The notes below the pieces were generated by a model, which had not been told where the DNA came from, ran no database searches, and saw only the letters and a program-made list of their open reading frames with translations. A stretch of DNA of 34,593 nucleotides, taken from the NCBI GenBank assembly GCA_910577295.1, contig CAJTLS010000004.1, forward strand, positions 1 through 34,593. The letters are read 5' to 3'. How positions within the stretch are numbered: the stretch's first letter is position 1; each line of letters opens with the position of its first letter. This document shows, one piece after another, positions 1-6,859 of this stretch. Both the position numbers and the translations under genes were made by a program. Source of the stretch: an uncultured Eubacterium sp. Its GTDB lineage: Bacteria > Bacillota > Clostridia > Lachnospirales > Lachnospiraceae.

Positions 1-56
1 CTTCGAGTTTTTTCGTGCGGTTCTTCGCGATAAATCGCTCAGAAATGAGGATTAGT

Positions 57-509
57 ATGGCAGACCAGAAAATAGAGAACCTGTTGGAGTTATCATTAGA
101 TGTAGACGAGCAGACAAGGGAGAAGAGTGAAAATCTACAGGTTGGTTATGATACGCAGGATGCGAAATGGGAAATTATCCTGCGCTATTCCGGCGAGATG
201 GGAAATTTGGCGGAGCGCTATGAAAACTGGGTAGATTTGCTCGGTGGTTTTGCCATAACGGAAGTTACAAAAGAACAATTATTACAGTTGTCTGAGGAGC
301 CGTTGGTAGAGTTTATTGAGAAACCAAAGGCTCTTTCTTTTGCGGTTTATGAGGGAAAGCTTGTTTCCTGCATACCGCCGATACAGCGTCCACCGTATTC
401 ACTGACCGGACAGGGTATTCTGGTAGGAATTGTGGATAGCGGGGAGCATGTTATTGTATTGTCAAGTCAGAAAGAACCCAGTAAATATAAGGGGTTCCGG
501 CTGATTTAG
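57..509 (+). pseudogene. S8 subtilisin-like (Csp-type) protease, 5' fragment split by a mobile element
   Basis: This is the N-terminal part of a subtilisin-family serine protease. The first ~110 residues form the acidic, charged prodomain-like region of Csp-type clostridial S8 proteases. It ends in the catalytic-Asp motif GIVDSG (Asp codon 435-437, residue 127 from the start used here). Base 442 is the last protease base; the following ~22 codons to the stop at 507-509 come from the inserted element and have no family resemblance. I chose the ATG at 57 because GAGG lies just upstream; an in-frame ATG at 15 is possible. The rest of the gene is at 11757-13107, and joining 442 to 11757 restores the frame (GGT, then ATT GAT ATT). 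As it stands the fragment has no His or Ser of the triad and should be inactive. The family call is confident; the cellular role (spore germination or other processing) is inference. Confidence 0.9.
441..461. other. attL: left junction of the integrated element
   Basis: The protease sequence ends at the GG at 441-442. Five bases further in lies ATGTTA (448-453), then TTG at 459-461. The same motifs occur in mirror image at the right end, with identical spacing from a GG at 11755-11756. This places the probable crossover dinucleotide at 441-442. GG lies in a run of four G, so the exact base is fixed by the symmetry and the reading frame rather than by the run itself. Confidence 0.75.
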
Positions 510-591
510 TCCTACAGGAAATGTAAAATAAATAGGCATGTTTACCCCGTTTGGAGAAACGATTCAAAAAGCGGCTGTAAACGATACCTGC

Positions 592-2031
592 TTATTCTAC
601 ATATAAAGACCGTGGAAACAGGGACAGCATTGGCAGATCTTCCGCATCATTTCCAATTGCCATGCCTTCTTCCGGTGCAATCCCCTCTCTGGTACAGATC
701 ATTTCTACCCCTGTTTTTTTATCCGCATCCACGCTGGTAATTCCAATATGTCTTTTCTCTCTGTGGATCTTTATACTATCCCTGTTGTTTACAGAGTTTT
801 CAATTTTCTGGATTAAAGCCTCGGCCTCTCCCGGCATCCACCCCTGTTTTCGCCTGCAAAGAAGAGTGTACTTGTATACAACACCGCGAATCTGATAGGT
901 GCGGCATCGCAAGCTCTTTGATAATGTACCTACACTTTTTACTTCCTCCCAAAGAATCTTCCTCTGCCCGTGTTCCGTTTGTTTCCAAACCAAAATATGC
1001 CCTCCGTCTGCAAACACGCCACCGGATAGACAGTCGATGATTTTCCGGCACTTTGCCATTGCCTCTGCAAATGGAAGCGCTGTTGCCAGATACAGCTTAC
1101 TTTTCTTCGCCAGCCATCGGATTTTTTCTGTCAAAGAATCCGACAAAGCCCGTTCCCCCTCTGCGATCAATGTACCGTCAACGTCCAGAAATATTCCCTT
1201 AGGATAAACAGGGATCCGAAAAGCGGGGTAAGGTTGAAAGAAAAGTAATTCTTTTATGTCCATACGATTACAATAGGCAAGATAGCAGTTACATTCCTTT
1301 CTTTTACAGGAATGATTGTCCGAGCTTCTGCCTGCCTGCGCTGCATGAAGATTGCAAAAATATCGGTCTCCCTTCGCTTCTTGGAACACGGAATGTCTAC
1401 ATAGATTGCTGTCTGCCCGGAAATGCTGCAGTTCCAGAAAAAAATAGGGATCTATCTTTTGAAATTCCTGAATTTCTGTCTCGGTATAACGTTTCTTTAT
1501 GCCCTCCATTCGGTTAATCCAAACGTAAATCTCTTCCGGTAATTCTTCCCGGAGTGTTTGGATACTAGAATATTCATCGGGATCACCTACCACACCCACA
1601 CAATAGGCAATGCCTGCCTGTGCTAATTTCCTGCACTGACTGACAAATGTGTCCACCGATGTCATGGAAGGATGAAATGTACACCATAGGCGGAGTTTTC
1701 GTTTCTCTCCTCCACAGGACTCAAAGAACGAAACCATCTGTTCCACTGGAAAACTCAAGTTCGTCTGACAGCCGGTATATACTTCCGTTCTAATCCGGCT
1801 GAATTTTGCCATCGCTTCCCAATAATAGGAATGCACGAGGGCCTCTCCATAGGGCACAATCTGTAGGGCATGTTCCTCCGTCTCTGCCTCCATCTGACAG
1901 AGAAATTTCTCCAAGGTTTCCCGGTCTTTTTTCTCCTGTTCTGCCGTCATTTTCCTTTTAGAAAACGGGCAGTATTCGCAAGAATAATTGCAGGAAGTCA
2001 GATAGCCCCGGTAATAAAATTGTGTTCCCAT
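592..2031 (-). CDS. STM4011-family radical SAM protein fused to a HAD-superfamily phosphatase
   Basis: About 479 residues. Residues 1-275 are a radical SAM domain with the cluster motif CNYSCEYC (Cys14, Cys18, Cys21; CxxxCxxC) close to the N-terminus. A Cys-rich stretch follows near residues 210-260 and may hold a further metal cluster. From about residue 279 a Cof-type HAD domain begins with the nucleophile motif DVDGT, followed by DKKTG and GNDAED (motif IV), so the phosphatase half looks complete. STM4011 proteins as I know them are only ~280 residues, so the HAD half is a fusion. The start MGTQFYYRGY is chosen because the radical SAM fold needs little more; a longer frame runs upstream inside the previous gene. 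It overlaps the 3' end of the STM4012 gene by 34 bases and is last in the operon. The reaction is unknown. Confidence 0.85.
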   Translation of the reverse strand: MGTQFYYRGYLTSCNYSCEYCPFSKRKMTAEQEKKDRETLEKFLCQMEAETEEHALQIVPYGEALVHSYYWEAMAKFSRIRTEVYTGCQTNLSFPVEQMVSFFESCGGEKRKLRLWCTFHPSMTSVDTFVSQCRKLAQAGIAYCVGVVGDPDEYSSIQTLREELPEEIYVWINRMEGIKKRYTETEIQEFQKIDPYFFLELQHFRADSNLCRHSVFQEAKGDRYFCNLHAAQAGRSSDNHSCKRKECNCYLAYCNRMDIKELLFFQPYPAFRIPVYPKGIFLDVDGTLIAEGERALSDSLTEKIRWLAKKSKLYLATALPFAEAMAKCRKIIDCLSGGVFADGGHILVWKQTEHGQRKILWEEVKSVGTLSKSLRCRTYQIRGVVYKYTLLCRRKQGWMPGEAEALIQKIENSVNNRDSIKIHREKRHIGITSVDADKKTGVEMICTREGIAPEEGMAIGNDAEDLPMLSLFPRSLYVE

Positions 2032-3311
2032 TCTTGCATCAATCCTCTCACTTGTTCTGAAATTAGCTGCGGGCCCAGAGCATCCGAATATGCCATCCCT
2101 TCTTCCGTCAGCAGATAATTTTCTCCGCACAACCGGAGATATCCTTCGCTTTCCCAATCGGACAGAAGCGGAAAATCCTGTTTCAAATCCCCGGCAAAGA
2201 TTCTATAATATTCGTTGACATTCAAACCACTTGCAAACAATATATTTTTCATCACATACCGTCTCTTTTCTTCTTCTTCATCCAAAATAAACCCATGCGT
2301 AATTTTTGTATAATCCTTTGTTTCCAAGTAAGCATCCAACCGTTGGATACATTCTGTCTGCCGGACAGAGTACGGTGTGCAGAAATGCAGATTCCCCAGA
2401 TAACTCCTGCCGCCACATCCCAGAGAAAGAGTATTTCCAAAACCACAGGATTCTGCTGGAAAGACCGTTGCAACATCGGACCGCACAAAACGTCTCATGG
2501 AATATTGCTCATATCCATGAAGCGATAAATATTCCCGGATCATTTCATAGAAAAAACAGGTCTGATCTGAGGGCTTCTCCTCCCGGTTTGCAAGCGGTGT
2601 TCCGGGTTTGACGTACAGAGGATAGATAAAGAGTTCCTCTGGCTGATAAAACAACGCTTCTCTGAGTGTTTCCCCTAAGGAATCCCTTGTCTGTCCGGGA
2701 ATTCCGTAGATCAGATCCAAATTCATGCAGGCAAACTCCTGTTTTCGTATCAAAGCGACCGCCTTTCTCGCCTGTTCTGCGGAATGGACCCGGCACAGCC
2801 GTTTTAATTCCTCCTTCTGGAAACTCTGAACCCCGATACTGACCCTCTGCGTATGATGTGCTTTGGCAATCGCTAATTTTCCTTCTGTTGTCTGGTTGGG
2901 GGAAGTTTCTATAATGACTGGATAGTTCTGAACTTTGCCCATTCCCCTGTCTATGAAAGAAAACAACCGTTCCAGTTGCTTCTCCGTTAAGATCAAGGGG
3001 GTTCCACCACCTACAGTCACGTCAGAAAATACATAGTCCTCTAAGTGATACTGTCTAAGCTGCTCATCCATCGCATCCAGATAATGTTCCAGATATGACG
3101 GATTTCGTCCGGCCACAGAAAAAAGATTGCAGTATCCGCATTTGGCTTCACAAAAGGGAATATGAAAGTACAGGCTGTTCTCTGCCCCCGCCAGTCTGGG
3201 CAGGTAATCCCGGATCTTCAGGTCAGGCAAAGCCCGGTATGCGGTCTTGTGGGGATAACTGTACATATACTGCTGATAGATAGAGTCTGGTTTCCTGCTT
3301 TTCTCACTCAT
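1998..3311 (-). CDS. STM4012-family radical SAM protein (HemN/HemW-like)
   Basis: About 437 residues, resembling the oxygen-independent coproporphyrinogen oxidase/HemW branch of radical SAM enzymes. Key features are HIPFCEAKCGYC (CxxxCxxC at about Cys54, Cys58, Cys61), a GGGTP motif for SAM binding, the GVQSF segment and DLIYGIPGQT, all typical of HemN-like proteins. The C-terminal ~70 residues look like the small helical HemN C-domain. I start it at the ATG at 3311 because GGGAGGAG lies nine bases upstream; the longer frame from 3356 has no convincing ribosome site. Second to last in the five-gene operon, it is separated from the STM4013 gene by about 140 bases and overlaps STM4011. The context argues against haem synthesis: it always travels with STM4011, 4013, 4014 and 4015 homologues in the clusters I know. 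Substrate unknown. Confidence 0.85.
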   Translation of the reverse strand: MSEKSRKPDSIYQQYMYSYPHKTAYRALPDLKIRDYLPRLAGAENSLYFHIPFCEAKCGYCNLFSVAGRNPSYLEHYLDAMDEQLRQYHLEDYVFSDVTVGGGTPLILTEKQLERLFSFIDRGMGKVQNYPVIIETSPNQTTEGKLAIAKAHHTQRVSIGVQSFQKEELKRLCRVHSAEQARKAVALIRKQEFACMNLDLIYGIPGQTRDSLGETLREALFYQPEELFIYPLYVKPGTPLANREEKPSDQTCFFYEMIREYLSLHGYEQYSMRRFVRSDVATVFPAESCGFGNTLSLGCGGRSYLGNLHFCTPYSVRQTECIQRLDAYLETKDYTKITHGFILDEEEEKRRYVMKNILFASGLNVNEYYRIFAGDLKQDFPLLSDWESEGYLRLCGENYLLTEEGMAYSDALGPQLISEQVRGLMQEWEHNFITGAI

Positions 3312-3450
3312 ATGCTGTATCTCCTCCCATTTCTCAAAATCAGTCTTTTCTGCCATTTTTAGTTTTATATCATACGAAAAAATCCAGACAGAGTTTCCAA
3401 GGAAATATATTTGTGCCTGATGGTCTGGAAAGCATTAAAATCCTACAATC

Positions 3451-4266
3451 TCACAAGAAAAAATGCTGATAGGGAATAGTGTTTACCATCGGATGATTGA
3501 TTCCATGGGAATAGCATCCATCTTCCCCATAGCAAGTGCCATGATCAGAACAGCAGATGACAAACGTTTTCCCTTTTTTCTTCAGAGCATCAAACAATCT
3601 CGAAAGCTCGCTGTCTACATAACGAAGCGCTAACCTATGGCTTTCCTTCGTGTCTCTTTGGTAGGCAGGAATCGGCAGCCGCCTCATTTCCGGTTCCAGA
3701 TAGAAATAATTGGGATAATGGATCGCAGAAACATTCAGATAAAGGAAGATTTTTTGATTCAGGGGCTGCTTCTCCAGCCAACGAATGGTAAAGTCCACTT
3801 GATGCTTGGTGCTTTTCCTGACCGTCGGCGCAAAGGAGGAATTCCAGAAACTTTGTTGAAAATATGCCGGCAGCACCTTTCCCAGACCGGATCGTTTGTC
3901 AAAAAAGGTTACCCCTCCCACACAACAGGTTGTATAGCCTTGCTTCTCCAATGCCTGAATCCAATTAGCCTGATGAAATCTATAGGCTCCGTCCGGCGCT
4001 TTCCGCCCGCTTCCTGCATTTTCAGGAAAGAAAAGCGGAATTCGTTCCCGGTGGTTCTTCGCTTCCCAGACACACGGAAAAAAACCGGCAAACAATGCCT
4101 GATGTGCCGGAAAAGTAAAATTCCCTGTTGCCTGACAACGGATCCAACTGCCACGGGAATTCAGGACGGGCGTGGTTCCCCTTTCTTCTTCCTCCTTTGC
4201 CACATCATAGCGCAGGGCATCCAGACAGAGAAATATAATATGATGGCTTCCCACCACCTGATTCAT
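3451..4266 (-). CDS. STM4013/SEN3800-family hydrolase (alkaline phosphatase/sulfatase superfamily)
   Basis: About 271 residues of the alkaline-phosphatase-like fold shared by sulfatases and phosphotransferases. The N-terminus has the metal-binding strand FLCLDALRYD (Asp16), then FTFPAH with Thr51 in the usual nucleophile position, and near the C-terminus SDHGTCYGEDG, which supplies further metal ligands. No signal peptide is seen, so it should act in the cytoplasm, unlike many sulfatases. The ATG at 4266 overlaps the upstream TGA as ATGA, a classic translational coupling. A TTG at 4284 preceded by AGGGGGAAGG would add six residues and cannot be excluded. Members of this family occur beside the radical SAM and ATP-grasp partners found here; the bond it breaks or makes is not known. 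Confidence 0.82.
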   Translation of the reverse strand: MNQVVGSHHIIFLCLDALRYDVAKEEEERGTTPVLNSRGSWIRCQATGNFTFPAHQALFAGFFPCVWEAKNHRERIPLFFPENAGSGRKAPDGAYRFHQANWIQALEKQGYTTCCVGGVTFFDKRSGLGKVLPAYFQQSFWNSSFAPTVRKSTKHQVDFTIRWLEKQPLNQKIFLYLNVSAIHYPNYFYLEPEMRRLPIPAYQRDTKESHRLALRYVDSELSRLFDALKKKGKTFVICCSDHGTCYGEDGCYSHGINHPMVNTIPYQHFFL

Positions 4267-5300
4267 ATCCACGTTCCATTCCAAACTACGCCTTCCCCCT
4301 TTGCCATACGACGGATTTGTGCGCCGTAGATTCGGTTCTCCCCATAAATATCAGCGTATAACAAATCCCCCTGCCCGTTGATTTCAATGATCCGGGGTTT
4401 TCCTGTCTTCTTATCTAACATGATATCCAGTCCCGCCATGCAAAGTTCTGGAAAACTCTGCATCGCCTGTTTACAGAGATCTTCTATTTCCGCCAGAACC
4501 TGCTCCCGGTTCCAGAGCAGGTCTGATGTAAAAATCTCCTCTGGCATGGCTGCATGGTTATTCAGATGAAGATTGGTAATCGGCATAACGGATTTTCGCG
4601 CCACCAGATACTCCACTCTGCCAAACTGCCATAACACACGGAAATCAAAAGACTCTCCACCGCTTACGGCCTTGGGGTGCCATCGCTCCACCACGGTATC
4701 TAACTGTAAAATTCGATCTAGGATTTGTGCCACTTCCTCTGAATCGGTAATTCTTCGGATTTTTTTCTGCTGTACGAGCTTTCCTGCCGAGTTGCAGGCA
4801 GAAGTATATGCTGCTACCTTCCCAGTGGCCGGCTGCATGGACAGCGCAAGCACACCCGCGGCTCCGGAGCCGTAGACCGGTTTGACAAAAACAGACCATG
4901 CCCTGTGTTCTTCCATAATCTGACGTAACTCTGAAAAATCTTTTGGATTCTCGCCAAGCAGTTCTGTCACAGGCAGCTCTCTCTCCTGTAATAATTTCTT
5001 GGAGACAGCTTTATTCAATGCCTTTAAGATTCCTGCCGGATGATTGAGAAACCGGATTTCTGGACCGGTCTCAGCGAGCCGTTTTAACTGATCCCGGTAC
5101 TCCGCTATGATACGGTTCAAATCCAGCAGATGACAGGTATCATAAGAGAGGGGATCTATTTTCACGATTCCACCTTCCAGATCTTCCATTTTCCACTGGT
5201 TCCAGAGAAAGAACGCAAACGGAACTCCTTGCTGTTCCGCCGCCTGTCGGAAATAATCTGTTCTCTTGCTGTGTTCTTCCCCAATCAGAATTACTTTCAT
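4263..5300 (-). CDS. STM4014-family ATP-grasp protein
   Basis: About 345 residues. The central and C-terminal parts show ATP-grasp features: FVKPVYGSGAAGV (nucleotide-binding lysine and glycine-rich loop) near residue 140 and IIEINGQGD with the metal-binding Glu-x-Asn near residue 318. The N-terminal ~100 residues look like a substrate-side preATP-grasp domain beginning with the strand MKVILIGEE. ATP-grasp enzymes join a carboxylate to an amine or similar nucleophile through an acyl-phosphate, so ligation or peptide modification is the reasonable expectation. The ATG at 5300 is preferred over a GTG at 5309 because AAGGTGAG, partly formed by the stop of the STM4015 gene, sits at good spacing. 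Its end overlaps the STM4013 start by four bases. It is recognised as STM4014 mostly through its gene neighbourhood and length. Confidence 0.82.
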   Translation of the reverse strand: MKVILIGEEHSKRTDYFRQAAEQQGVPFAFFLWNQWKMEDLEGGIVKIDPLSYDTCHLLDLNRIIAEYRDQLKRLAETGPEIRFLNHPAGILKALNKAVSKKLLQERELPVTELLGENPKDFSELRQIMEEHRAWSVFVKPVYGSGAAGVLALSMQPATGKVAAYTSACNSAGKLVQQKKIRRITDSEEVAQILDRILQLDTVVERWHPKAVSGGESFDFRVLWQFGRVEYLVARKSVMPITNLHLNNHAAMPEEIFTSDLLWNREQVLAEIEDLCKQAMQSFPELCMAGLDIMLDKKTGKPRIIEINGQGDLLYADIYGENRIYGAQIRRMAKGEGVVWNGTWI

Positions 5301-5310
5301 GGATCTCACC

Positions 5311-6168
5311 TTATTCCGTCAGCATAGGATAGTAATACACCTCACCATCCCATTCATCCGGTTCATTCTGCTCATTTACATTGACTTCTATCGGCAGATT
5401 TTCCAGTTTCTCCATCATATCGTCGGACAAATAATGGTAATGCACATCCAACTCCTGAATATTTGGAAATCCCGGCAGTTGATCCACTAATTTTTGTCCC
5501 CCCTCATCCGTCAGAGAACCCATAGATAATTCAAGACGCTTGATCTGCTTCATATATTTGCTTTGCAATACTACTTCGGTAATTTCGTTCTGCATCTCAC
5601 TGTCACAGATTGCCAGACTTTCCAATTTCGGAAAATCCGATTTCTCCAACAGATCTTTAATGTCGTCAATAGAACCGGAAAATCCATAGTCATCAATTCC
5701 TATGTAAAGTCTCAGACTCTTTAATGCAGGTAATTTCGCATCCCGTATGCTCTGAATCACTTCTAACGGCAGTCCCCCGCAAATAATCTCCAGAGATTCC
5801 AGATGTTCTAACTGCACTTTGCCCAATTCCAGATCTGTACTACCCTTGATTACCAAATGTTCTAACTGCGGCATCGCCTCCAGCAAATTCTCATAATTTC
5901 CCTGAATGATCCAAGAAACCTCGCATTCTTCAAAATTCATGTCTCCTACGAACAGGCTCTTAATGTGTGAAAATTTTTCCTTGTGCTCCACCATGGCATC
6001 CAGAATATCCTGTGCGCTGCCCTCCCAGGGATCGCCCCAGGAACCGATGATGATTTCTTCTAAACCTGAGAGTTCAGGATCTGCCAAAATGTCACCAACC
6101 ATTGTCTTGGAACATTTTCCTGCTTCATACTCATCATAGTCATAACTATAGGTTTTGCTTTGATACAT
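5311..6168 (-). CDS. STM4015-family leucine-rich-repeat-like protein
   Basis: 285 residues, first gene of the minus-strand operon. From about residue 90 the sequence carries irregular leucine-rich repeats: LEHLVIKGS, LEHLESLEIICG, LPALKSLRLYIG, FPKLESLAICD, MKQIKRLELSMG and FPNIQELDVHYH, spaced roughly 25-45 residues apart. It has no signal peptide, membrane segment or catalytic motif. The short C-terminal tail after the repeats is acidic and then aromatic (EVYYYPMLTE). The ATG at 6168 is preceded by AAGGAG at good spacing, and a promoter lies about 40 bases further upstream. In the STM4011-4015 neighbourhood this is the only protein that looks like a binding scaffold rather than an enzyme, so it may present or be the substrate of the two radical SAM enzymes. 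That role is inference. Confidence 0.8.
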   Translation of the reverse strand: MYQSKTYSYDYDEYEAGKCSKTMVGDILADPELSGLEEIIIGSWGDPWEGSAQDILDAMVEHKEKFSHIKSLFVGDMNFEECEVSWIIQGNYENLLEAMPQLEHLVIKGSTDLELGKVQLEHLESLEIICGGLPLEVIQSIRDAKLPALKSLRLYIGIDDYGFSGSIDDIKDLLEKSDFPKLESLAICDSEMQNEITEVVLQSKYMKQIKRLELSMGSLTDEGGQKLVDQLPGFPNIQELDVHYHYLSDDMMEKLENLPIEVNVNEQNEPDEWDGEVYYYPMLTE

Positions 6169-6206
6169 AATCTTCTCCTTTCGTTCCCGTCAAAAGTTTT
6201 GACTCT

Positions 6207-6235
6207 ATTATAAAATATTTTTGGGGCAAACTCAA
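6207..6235 (-). promoter_or_regulatory. Sigma-A-type promoter of the STM4015-4011 operon
   Basis: On the minus strand TTGAGT (6230-6235) and a perfect TATAAT (6207-6212) are separated by exactly 17 bases. The element lies about 40 bases upstream of the STM4015 start codon, which has its own AAGGAG. This is the only good promoter seen on this strand before the operon. Confidence 0.7.
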
Positions 6236-6450
6236 GAAAATTATAGGAAGAAATGACCCTTTTACCTCGTTATAAATCATCCGATTAATGGGTTCCTGTT
6301 TTCTCTTGTTCCGCATAGTTGAGGTAAATGAAAAAAAGATGATAGAAATCGCCCATGCAATTAGCATACAATGCGGATTAGCAGCATAATCCGGCAGTCA
6401 TAAGACAAGCACTACCTTTAATAAAATAGCAAAAAAGGAGTGGCGTTTTC
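6236..6450. other. Divergent intergenic region inside the element, with a hairpin
   Basis: No gene is visible between the cargo operon promoter and the small plus-strand gene. A perfect 7-bp inverted repeat, CGGATTA and TAATCCG (6374-6380 and 6387-6393, loop of six), is present. It lacks a following T tract, so it is not a typical terminator. Its role is unknown. Confidence 0.4.
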
Positions 6451-6714
6451 ATGACGATGGAACAGTTCTCTGAGTTGCAAAAGATACCTATTACGGAGCT
6501 CCGACGGGAAGAGCTGTCAAATATAGAAGAGATTGTAATAGATTCAACTAAAAGCCAGAAACAGCGGGTGCAGTCATTTTTAGAGCAGATGAAGAATCCC
6601 TTTGCACAGAATGTGGGGGAGTATATTTTGCAGATTGGATATTTGGAACAAACAGAGGATAGCTTAAATGACCGTATGATATTGCTTGCCAGAAAACAGA
6701 CCGCCATTTTATAA
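6451..6714 (+). CDS. Small DUF6870-like protein of Clostridia mobile elements
   Basis: 87 residues, acidic to neutral, mostly helical by eye, with no signal peptide. It resembles the short DUF6870-type proteins often found next to serine recombinases in Clostridia. The shared pattern, as I remember it, is a charged N-terminal helix, then an IDSTKSQKQR-like segment, then FLEQMKNPFAQNVGEYILQIGY, here abbreviated to residues FLEQMKNPF and YILQIGY. A GGAG stands ten bases before the ATG. It is codirectional with the three recombinases and 145 bases upstream of the first, so it may belong to the same transcript. Function is unknown; an accessory role in recombination or regulation is a guess. Confidence 0.65.
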   Translation: MTMEQFSELQKIPITELRREELSNIEEIVIDSTKSQKQRVQSFLEQMKNPFAQNVGEYILQIGYLEQTEDSLNDRMILLARKQTAIL

Positions 6715-6737
6715 TCAGCAAATTAAGTTTCAATCTG

Positions 6738-6839
6738 GCGTTTATAAAACGCAGGAAGCGTGTTATTTTTATCAGGACTAAATTCAGTAGGAATCCTGAT
6801 GAAAATTCGTACCCTGTAAGATGGGTATGCTGGCGAATT
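6738..6839 (+). promoter_or_regulatory. Cluster of inverted repeats in the leader of the first recombinase gene
   Basis: Three nested or successive structures precede the recombinase start. GCGTTT/AAACGC (6738-6743 and 6747-6752) and ATCAGGA/TCCTGAT (6771-6777 and 6794-6800) are simple hairpins. In the third, AATTCG/CGAATT (6804-6809 and 6834-6839) encloses TACCC/GGGTA (6810-6814 and 6823-6827). The last ends just before the AGGAGG ribosome site. The arrangement suggests folded leader RNA or operator sites controlling recombinase expression. The repeats are seen; the role is inferred. Confidence 0.45.
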
Positions 6840-6859
6840 AAAATCAGGAGGAATATCAG

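Noticed and set aside
1998..3311. Haem biosynthesis enzyme HemN/HemW
   Set aside because: The radical SAM core is HemN-like, but the neighbours are the STM4011 and STM4013-4015 partners and no haem gene is present.
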